From the NCBI GenBank assembly GCA_963813375.1, contig CAWEYT010000002.1:304724-368723 (forward strand): a stretch of 64,000 nucleotides of DNA, given 5' to 3'. The notes under the pieces were generated by a model, which was not told the origin of the DNA, ran no database searches, and saw nothing but the letters and a program-made list of their open reading frames with translations. Every line of letters begins with the position of its first letter. Positions within the stretch are counted from its first letter, which is position 1. A program made the translations under genes and the position numbers. Source of the stretch: DASTFY01 sp963813375. GTDB taxonomy: Bacteria; Actinomycetota; Acidimicrobiia; Acidimicrobiales; Ilumatobacteraceae. This document shows positions 59,113-64,000 of the stretch, one piece after another.

Positions 59113-59799
59113 GTGAACGCGCCCAGCCCCATCGTCCACATCTACGTCCTGCTCGATCATTCCGGCTCCATGTCGGCCATGGCCGAGCAGGTGGTCGCCG
59201 GCTTCAACCGGCTTCTCGCCGAGCAGCAGGCCGACGGCCACGACGCCCGCATGACCCTGGTCCAGTTCGACGACGTCGATCCTCGGGAGGTCGTCTTCGA
59301 GGCGATACCCCTGGCCGAAGTCGTCCCGTTGCGAGCACAGGACTTCGAACCCCGGGGCATGACACCCCTGCTGGATGCCACCGGCGGCATCATCCACCGC
59401 GCCGCGCAGCGGGCCGCCGAGCAGGCCTCGGCTGGTCAACCGCCGGAGCAGGTCCTCGTCGTGACCATCACCGACGGGGAGGAGAACCACAGCCAGGAGT
59501 TCACCCGCCGGCGTGTCGTCGAGCTGGTGCGGGCGAAGGAGGCCGAGGGGTGGACCTTCGCTTTCCTCGGCGCCGGACTGGACGCCTATCAGGAGGCCGG
59601 CTCGATGGGCTACCAGCACGGGTCCGTTCAGTCGTTCCAGCCCGACGGCACGGGTGCCGAGATCGCCTTCACCAGCCTCTCGGCCAAGACCGCCGACTTC
59701 CGCGGCAAGCTGCGGCAGGGCGAGGCGGTGGCCGCCGGCGACTTCTTCGAGGGCGACAAGCCTGCGGATGCCGACCGTCGGGAGCGAGGTTCGAAGTGA
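59113..59799 (+). CDS. VWA-domain protein
   Basis: A 228-residue single von Willebrand A domain: IVHIYVLLDHSGSMSAMAEQ with the MIDAS DxSxS motif, LVQFDDVDPREVVFEAIPLA, PRGMTPLLDATGGIIHRAAQ with the MIDAS Thr, and VLVVTITDGEENHSQEFTRR with the final Asp. After the domain a tail reads DAYQEAGSMGYQHGSVQSFQ and FTSLSAKTADFRGKLRQGEA. It resembles single-domain VWA proteins of the TerF/TerY and phage-neighbourhood type. The GTG at 59113 is chosen because AAGGAG lies 7 bases before it. It is translationally coupled to the next gene (GTGA overlap), so the two probably act together. Confidence 0.88.
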   Translation: MNAPSPIVHIYVLLDHSGSMSAMAEQVVAGFNRLLAEQQADGHDARMTLVQFDDVDPREVVFEAIPLAEVVPLRAQDFEPRGMTPLLDATGGIIHRAAQRAAEQASAGQPPEQVLVVTITDGEENHSQEFTRRRVVELVRAKEAEGWTFAFLGAGLDAYQEAGSMGYQHGSVQSFQPDGTGAEIAFTSLSAKTADFRGKLRQGEAVAAGDFFEGDKPADADRRERGSK

Positions 59800-60131
59800 A
59801 GGATCAAGACCCCTCACGCATCGAGGACGACCTTGACCACTTCGACCCGGTGGCCTACATCGAGCGTGTCGAGTGGCGTTTCGCGAAGACCATGCCGGAC
59901 AACCCGCACTGGTACACGGTTCGACCCCGGCCGCCGGCGCCGGATGACCCGGGCTTCGAGTCGATGGTCCGGCTGATCCGCCGGGACGGGCGCGTCCGGC
60001 TCTGGCATGGCCGGCCGTTCACCTATCTGATCGTCGGCGAATGGGACTACTGGACGATGGGAGAGCCGATCGACGAGACCGTCATCATCAACCGGAAACG
60101 CACGGACGAGAACGATTGGGACGACGAATGA
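59796..60131 (+). CDS. Small Trp-rich protein of unknown function, partner of the VWA protein
   Basis: A 111-residue protein starting at a GTG inside the VWA stop codon: VAYIERVEWRFAKTMPDNPH, WYTVRPRPPAPDDPGFESMV, RLIRRDGRVRLWHGRPFTYL, IVGEWDYWTMGEPIDETVII and NRKRTDENDWDDE. The NPHWYTVR and YWTMG...T.IINR pattern matches a set of unnamed bacterial and phage proteins I recall without an assigned role. No transmembrane segment. Coupling to a VWA gene suggests a complex or a shared pathway. Confidence 0.7.
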   Translation: MKDQDPSRIEDDLDHFDPVAYIERVEWRFAKTMPDNPHWYTVRPRPPAPDDPGFESMVRLIRRDGRVRLWHGRPFTYLIVGEWDYWTMGEPIDETVIINRKRTDENDWDDE

Positions 60132-60160
60132 GAACGACCGGCGCGGCCGGAACGTGCTCT

Positions 60161-60178
60161 CCGAGGACTAGTCCTCGG
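60161..60178. promoter_or_regulatory. Perfect 18-bp palindrome
   Basis: CCGAGGACTAGTCCTCGG is fully self-complementary, between the VWA-pair stop (60131) and the next start (60198). It could be an operator for the downstream gene, or a hairpin terminating the upstream pair, though with no loop it folds only by opening the centre. Confidence 0.5.
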
Positions 60179-60197
60179 TCCTGCATCCGGAGCTGAC

Positions 60198-60650
60198 ATG
60201 GTTTCGTTCTACGACTTTCCGACCGCGCCCATCAGCTGCCGCGCTTGCAGCTGGGCTGGCGTCGGTGCGGACGCCAGACAGGGCGAGCTGTTCAGAGAGC
60301 TCGTGGAGTACGACTGCCCAAGCTGCGGCGATCGGGTGGCAGTCGTTCTGTTCCCGACCCGCGAGGAAGCTGCCGACGCAGCCCGGCGTGGTGTGCCGGA
60401 GGCCGTCGCGGACCTGGAGTCATTCGCCAAACAGGATCGGCGCTGGAGACGCGTTCTCGAGAGCCGCACGCGGCTGATCGTCGTGCCGGACGAGCTCGGC
60501 ACGGGCGATGTCCGATGTCAACTGACCTTGGAGCAAGACGACGATGAGCGCTGGCTCGTGCTGTCTGCCAACGGGATCGAACTCCACCGCGAGCTGGCGG
60601 TGTGGGAGAGCACGGAGCCTGCCCATCGCCTCCTCTGCCGCGATGCGTGA
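60198..60650 (+). CDS. Zinc-ribbon hypothetical protein
   Basis: A 150-residue protein with two Cys pairs near the start, ISCRACSWAGVGADARQGEL and VEYDCPSCGDRVAVVLFPTR, forming a zinc ribbon. A helical region (DLESFAKQDRRWRRVLESRT) and a strand-rich end (GDVRCQLTLEQDDDERWLVL, NGIELHRELAVWESTEP) follow. The end text runs smoothly into the next frame (FGDRLLRFDYGPAMLYLGGD), so one base near 60640 may be extra and the two frames may be one protein of about 195-250 residues. Function unknown. Confidence 0.6.
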   Translation: MVSFYDFPTAPISCRACSWAGVGADARQGELFRELVEYDCPSCGDRVAVVLFPTREEAADAARRGVPEAVADLESFAKQDRRWRRVLESRTRLIVVPDELGTGDVRCQLTLEQDDDERWLVLSANGIELHRELAVWESTEPAHRLLCRDA

Positions 60651-60951
60651 TCGCTTCGGCGACCGACTCCTCCGCTTCGACTACGGGCCGGCCATGCTCT
60701 ACCTCGGCGGCGACCGCCTGAGCTCGATCGATGAACTGGCTGCGATGGTTGCGGATCTCCCCGAGCAGCGACAGCTAGCTCAGGTCCCTCGCGCCCGCTG
60801 TCCTATCACCCCCAGACCGCTGCTCGGACGTCCCTGGTGCGGACGCAGGAGTGTCGTCAGTGGCGCGCGCCATCCCGTCTGCGTAGAAGACTCGCCATGT
60901 GACAGAAGAAGGACGATTGCTTGTTCGGCGCGGCGGCGGACCGTGGTCTAG
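60643..60951 (+). CDS. Continuation of the zinc-ribbon protein or small separate protein
   Basis: From the ATG at 60643 the text MRDRFGDRLLRFDYGPAMLY then LGGDRLSSIDELAAMVADLP is protein-like for about 45 residues; afterwards it turns into arginine-rich low-quality text. It most likely belongs to the preceding gene by a one-base frameshift and ends earlier in reality (about 60780). As a separate gene it would overlap the previous stop by 8 bases. Confidence 0.4.
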   Translation: MRDRFGDRLLRFDYGPAMLYLGGDRLSSIDELAAMVADLPEQRQLAQVPRARCPITPRPLLGRPWCGRRSVVSGARHPVCVEDSPCDRRRTIACSARRRTVV

Positions 60952-62010
60952 CCCCGAAGTGGCCGCCTACACGAACGAGGCGCATCTCCAGCAGTTGCTT
61001 GTTGCCGATCCTGCACGCATTCCCGGAGTGAATGCCGGAGCGCACGCCGTCGACGAGCTACCGACAGAGGCGGGTCCAATTGACGTTTGCGTCGTTGACG
61101 CCGAGGGCGCAATCACCGTCGTCGAGTGCAAGCTCGCATCGAATTCTGAACGGCGCCGAATGGTAATCGGCCAAGTGCTCGACTACGCGGCAGCGGTCTG
61201 GGTAGGCGGTCCCGCGGAATTCCACGCCGCCTGGCGAGCCCGGGGCGGCGCCGACTTGACCGAAGTACTCGGCATCGACGGACTTGGGCAGTTGACACAG
61301 AACATCTCCGAGGCTCGGATTCACCTCTGCCTCGCTGTCGATCTGATCGACAGCGAGCTTCGGAGGCTCATCGAATATCTGAACAAGGCGTCCCGTCCCG
61401 ACGTGATGGTCACGGCGCTCCAACTGACGTATGCCAAGCACAGCGACGTCGAGATCCTGGTTCCGGCAACATTCGGAGGCGAGCTCGCGACGGCCAAGAA
61501 TCGACAACGTGCGACGGACGAGCGTTGGTCGCGCGAGCGATTCCTGGAAGCAGTTGCCAGCTGACACTGATCGTGCCCGGGTCGCCCGCCTCTTCGACCT
61601 CGTAGATGAACCCGCCGATCGACGAGGGACGAACGATCTTCTCTGGTTCGGCGCCTATCCCGGTGGAAGCATCTTCTTCTATCCCTATGGCCTCGCAGCA
61701 CCCGCCCTTGTATGTCTGGATCAACTCAAGGGGCCAACCACTCGTCTACGGCGCTTGGAACCAGTTCATGGCAACGACGCATCACGACGGCTTCGAGCCA
61801 CTTGCCCGTCTGCTGGGACAGGACCATCACGGCAACGCCCGAGGGGTCCCGCTCGGCGAACTCGACGTCGAGGACCTCTGGCGGGCAACCGTTGAGTCGG
61901 CGATCGCCATCAATGAGCACCCGGCTGAGACCCGAAGGCGCGAAAGCGTCGTTGGCGTCGGACCCGACAGTGACCTGACTAGCGAGTCGATGTTGCTTAT
62001 GGTGGACTGA
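60899..62010 (+). CDS. PD-(D/E)XK-like nuclease-domain protein with C-terminal extension (two frameshifts)
   Basis: The first part (60899-61564) reads RGGGPWSSPEVAAYTNEAHL, QQLLVADPARIPGVNAGAHA, GPIDVCVVDAEGAITVVECK and LASNSERRRMVIGQVLDYAA. The D-x(n)-ECK spacing with the following QxxxY motif is that of PD-(D/E)XK endonucleases (NucS/DUF91-like). It ends in a TGA at 61564, but in the next frame TDRARVARLFDLVDEPADRR, LLWFGAYPGGSIFFYPYGLA, and after a second shift PPLYVWINSRGQPLVYGAWN continue in family-like style to 62010. So the full product is probably about 370 residues, breaking near 61560 and 61700. It may act on DNA in repair or defence; this is inference. Confidence 0.65.
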
Positions 62011-62099
62011 GAGACGACGGGCTTTCATGTCTGGCCAGACGCCGCACGCGAGCTCCACGGCCAGGCCCGGTTCACAGAGAACGTGTCCCCGGTTCATTG

Positions 62100-62510
62100 T
62101 CAGCCGACTGAAGGACGGACTGCGCCCACGATGCGCTCGGTCAAGACCTCAGCGTCGTCGGGCTCGACGAGCCACATCGTGCCCTGCGCCATCCTGCCGC
62201 GTATGTGTTTCACGCAGGCATTCAACTGGTCGTCGTACATGGGTGCCATCTTGAGAAGGTCGCTCGGAAAGGTCGGTCGCCAGCGGATCTCATCGTCCTC
62301 GGGGGCATAGGAGATGATGATGCCCCAGCCCCACAGTCCTGGCTCGGCCGCACCACTCACGGCATACCAACAGACCATCCGGTCCCCTGGGGCTGGATCA
62401 TCTCCGCCACAGATCTTTCGAGTGGGCCATGTCATGGGCCCGCCCTCCCAGACGTCTTGTCGATAGCCAGCGTGGCCCCAAACTGACGCGCTCAGCTGGT
62501 ACAACCACAT
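62100..62510 (-). CDS. EVE/PUA-like domain protein
   Basis: A 136-residue protein: MWLYQLSASVWGHAGYRQDV then WEGGPMTWPTRKICGGDDPA, GDRMVCWYAVSGAAEPGLWG, WGIIISYAPEDDEIRWRPTF, PSDLLKMAPMYDDQLNACVK and HIRGRMAQGTMWLVEPDDAE. The MWL...W, GD.V..Y......PG..G.G.I and FPSD.L...P..D segments look like PUA-like EVE-type domains that bind modified bases or RNA. The assignment is by pattern only. A GTG three codons before 62510 is another start. It is divergent from the RSH-type gene, whose start is 53 bases away. Confidence 0.5.
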   Translation of the reverse strand: MWLYQLSASVWGHAGYRQDVWEGGPMTWPTRKICGGDDPAPGDRMVCWYAVSGAAEPGLWGWGIIISYAPEDDEIRWRPTFPSDLLKMAPMYDDQLNACVKHIRGRMAQGTMWLVEPDDAEVLTERIVGAVRPSVG

Positions 62511-62563
62511 CTGGCTCACCCGCGCATTGTGGCATGCGGCCGGAGCTATGCGAGGAAGCGGCC

Positions 62564-63574
62564 ATGTCTGAGAAGGTGAAGCTGAGCGGCGACCTGCTGG
62601 TGCTGCTGGAACGTCACGTTCCGGTGGGCACAACGGTCATGACCTTGGCGGATGGGCAGCCGAATTGGATCGTCAGCATCACAGACGATGGCGTCACGAT
62701 CGAGACAGAAGCGTCGAAGGAGAAGGGCCGTGGTCCGCGGCGGGTCGAGGCTTGGATGCTCCAGGCGGCGTGGGATCACCTGGCCCGCGAAGGCTGGCTC
62801 ACCAACAAGTACCTCCTGTCCACCGCCGGACTGAACGTCAAGCGCTCGTCCGCGGTCTGCGCGATTCTCGCTCACCTCCCCGGTGTCGAAGTCGCCTCGT
62901 CGAAGCCGATCGAGCTGCGGTACCGGTCGGATCGCGGCGACGTCGTTGACCGCGCGTTCCGCTTGGCACGCGAGGCCCACGGAGACCAACTGCGGAAGGG
63001 GACGAGCATCCCGTACCTCTCGCACCTCATGTCGACGGCTGCGATCGTGTGGGAGCACGGCGGCAGCGACGAGCACGCGGCAGCGGGCCTGCTCCACGAC
63101 TATGTCGAGGACCAAGGGGGCGTGGAAGCGCTCGAGCGGCTGCGGACGGAGTTCGTTGATCATCCGCTCATCGTCGAGATCGTCGATGGGTGTTCGGACG
63201 CGGTGCCGGGTCTCGGTGAGGAGAAGGCGCCTTGGGTCGAGCGCAAGGTGGCATATCTGCGACACCTCGGCGGCCAGCCGGCGCACGTGCTGCTCGTGTC
63301 GGCGGCCGACAAGCTGCACAACGCCCGGTCGATGCTGGCTGACTACCGCGTCTCGCGGGAGGAGCTGTGGGCGCGGTTCAACCGCGGCCGCGAGTATCAG
63401 CTCTGGTACTACGAGGAGCTGGTACGGGTGTTCTCAGCGCAGCTGCCGGGACCACTCGCTGATGAGCTCACTCGCACGGTGTCCGAGCTCCGCCATCTCG
63501 TGTTGGACGCCGCGCCCTCAGCCGACTTAGAGGTCGCCGCGCTCCGCGCCCGCCTGGAACAGGGCGATGGATGA
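62564..63574 (+). CDS. RSH-type HD hydrolase with a novel N-terminal domain
   Basis: A 336-residue protein. Residues about 130-290 carry all hydrolase motifs of the RelA/SpoT and Mesh1 group: the metal His in TSIPYLSHLMSTAAIVWEHG, then AAGLLHDYVEDQGGVEALER (HDxxED), IVDGCSDAVPGLGEE, and VLLVSAADKLHNARSMLADY (Asp and Asn). It has no synthetase domain. It could hydrolyse (p)ppGpp or, like Mesh1 relatives, other nucleotides such as NADPH. Residues 1-125 (LSGDLLVLLERHVPVGTTVM, WMLQAAWDHLAREGWLTNKY, LNVKRSSAVCAILAHLPGVE) look like a strand-rich piece plus a winged-helix-like segment that I do not recognise. It starts at an ATG at 62564. Confidence 0.85.
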   Translation: MSEKVKLSGDLLVLLERHVPVGTTVMTLADGQPNWIVSITDDGVTIETEASKEKGRGPRRVEAWMLQAAWDHLAREGWLTNKYLLSTAGLNVKRSSAVCAILAHLPGVEVASSKPIELRYRSDRGDVVDRAFRLAREAHGDQLRKGTSIPYLSHLMSTAAIVWEHGGSDEHAAAGLLHDYVEDQGGVEALERLRTEFVDHPLIVEIVDGCSDAVPGLGEEKAPWVERKVAYLRHLGGQPAHVLLVSAADKLHNARSMLADYRVSREELWARFNRGREYQLWYYEELVRVFSAQLPGPLADELTRTVSELRHLVLDAAPSADLEVAALRARLEQGDG

Positions 63575-63581
63575 CCGAGTG

Positions 63582-63857
63582 TCAGATTGCCGAAGAGGAC
63601 CGCCGCAACGCTTTCGCGGCGAATCGGTTGTGAGTCTCGTCATGCTCGACGACGAAACCGACCGCCGGATCGCCCAACCGGAGTCGCTGCACTGCCCATT
63701 CGAGGACCTCGAGAGCACCAGGGCCGGTAACCACGAACCTCAAGCTCTTGGACGTTCGTTCATCAGACGCCGGGCTCGTCTCGGTCACGCAGTCAGCCTT
63801 CACCTTCGAGTCGACCGGACGACGACCATGGAAGTCGTTCAGCGTGATCATGCTCAC
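63582..63857 (-). CDS. Small hypothetical protein
   Basis: A 91-residue protein from a GTG preceded by AGGAGG: MITLNDFHGRRPVDSKVKAD, CVTETSPASDERTSKSLRFV, VTGPGALEVLEWAVQRLRLG and DPAVGFVVEHDETHNRFAAK. An ATG two codons later is better spaced from that site. The VEHDETHNRFAAKALR end recalls nothing named. It is convergent with the RSH-type gene, 7 bases apart. Confidence 0.55.
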   Translation of the reverse strand: MSMITLNDFHGRRPVDSKVKADCVTETSPASDERTSKSLRFVVTGPGALEVLEWAVQRLRLGDPAVGFVVEHDETHNRFAAKALRRSSSAI

Positions 63858-64000
63858 CTACCCTCCTGCACATCGCAGTTGACGATGTCACACCGATAAC
63901 CCGACGATCTGTCGAGTGAGTCGAGGCGGAGTAGCCGCGCTTCTTCCCGGGTGCCGGGTGGAACCTACTGCTGCTCAGGACAGGGGATCGAGGAGCGAGC
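63858..64000. other. Window end, no gene seen
   Basis: The last 143 bases hold the upstream region of the small minus-strand gene. I see no open frame with protein-like text; a gene may begin beyond the window. Confidence 0.5.

Noticed and set aside
1..64000. CRISPR arrays, prophage modules, rRNA operons and secondary-metabolite gene clusters
   Set aside because: No regularly spaced repeats, no phage structural or integrase genes, no rRNA sequence, and no PKS/NRPS or terpene genes were seen. The SnoaL-like and LuxR-type genes alone do not make a biosynthetic cluster.

Overview
The window is a piece of a high-GC actinobacterial chromosome. The evidence is the strong GC bias at third codon positions, frequent GTG starts and GTGA/ATGA gene overlaps, a dnaG-rpoD pair, a bacterial dimeric GlyRS, a MtrB/LpqB-like kinase-lipoprotein pair, an Rv2466c/FrnE-like DsbA protein and a leucine-catabolism cluster. 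Gene content and order (phoH-ybeY-CorC/HlyC-era, recO-uppS-glyS, ppdK, dnaG-rpoD) look most like Acidimicrobiia, but that placement is inference, not a measurement.

Layout. 1-5.4 kb is disturbed: the end of a truncated-hemoglobin gene, an IS481-family element inserted at the 3' end of a CAU tRNA gene, a tRNA-Asn, a broken HTH-protein gene, an IS256/Mutator-family element, and a SnoaL-like/TetR divergent pair. 5.4-31 kb is core housekeeping: sigma-70 and primase, TerC, pyruvate phosphate dikinase, an M50 protease, GlyRS, RecO, UppS, a DinG-type helicase, a two-component system with a GerMN lipoprotein, Era, a CBS/HlyC protein, YbeY, PhoH, a fatty-acid desaturase, an aldo/keto reductase and a cold-shock protein. 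31-39.7 kb has an RNA helicase, a DNA alkyl-repair protein, an acetyltransferase and a leucine/branched-chain acyl-CoA catabolic cluster (TetR, acyl-CoA dehydrogenase, biotin-dependent carboxylase alpha and beta, divergent HMG-CoA lyase). 39.8-51 kb is regulatory and small-enzyme rich: a VOC protein with a SnoaL-tailed ECF sigma factor, RidA, a PEP-mobile-domain protein, a large LuxR-type ATPase regulator with a perfect palindrome before a DUF4242 gene, a SWEET-like transporter, and an ArsR operon with a perfect operator-like palindrome over its promoter. 51-57 kb has a Calx-beta/delta-60 lipoprotein, a stand-alone LigD-type polymerase and nagA-nagB. 57-64 kb is an accessory stretch of poorly known genes: a PIN-toxin remnant, an EEP nuclease, a VWA protein with a small partner, a zinc-ribbon protein, a PD-(D/E)XK-like nuclease, an EVE-like protein and an RSH-type HD hydrolase with an extra N-terminal domain.

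A dominant technical feature is single-base insertions and deletions. At least 25 are inferred, and they break conserved and probably essential genes (uppS, the CBS/HlyC gene, the acyl-CoA carboxylase, nagA, nagB and others). In each case a one-base change restores a family-typical protein, so most are probably sequencing or assembly errors. I call such host genes as CDS and state where the frame breaks.

The best candidates for something undescribed are: a 51-bp hairpin repeat in two divergent intergenic regions with conserved ends and re-paired interior (30770-30820 and 49779-49829); the LuxR regulator/palindrome/DUF4242/secreted-protein locus (43950-47457); and the 57-64 kb island, especially the VWA pair and the RSH-type hydrolase fusion.
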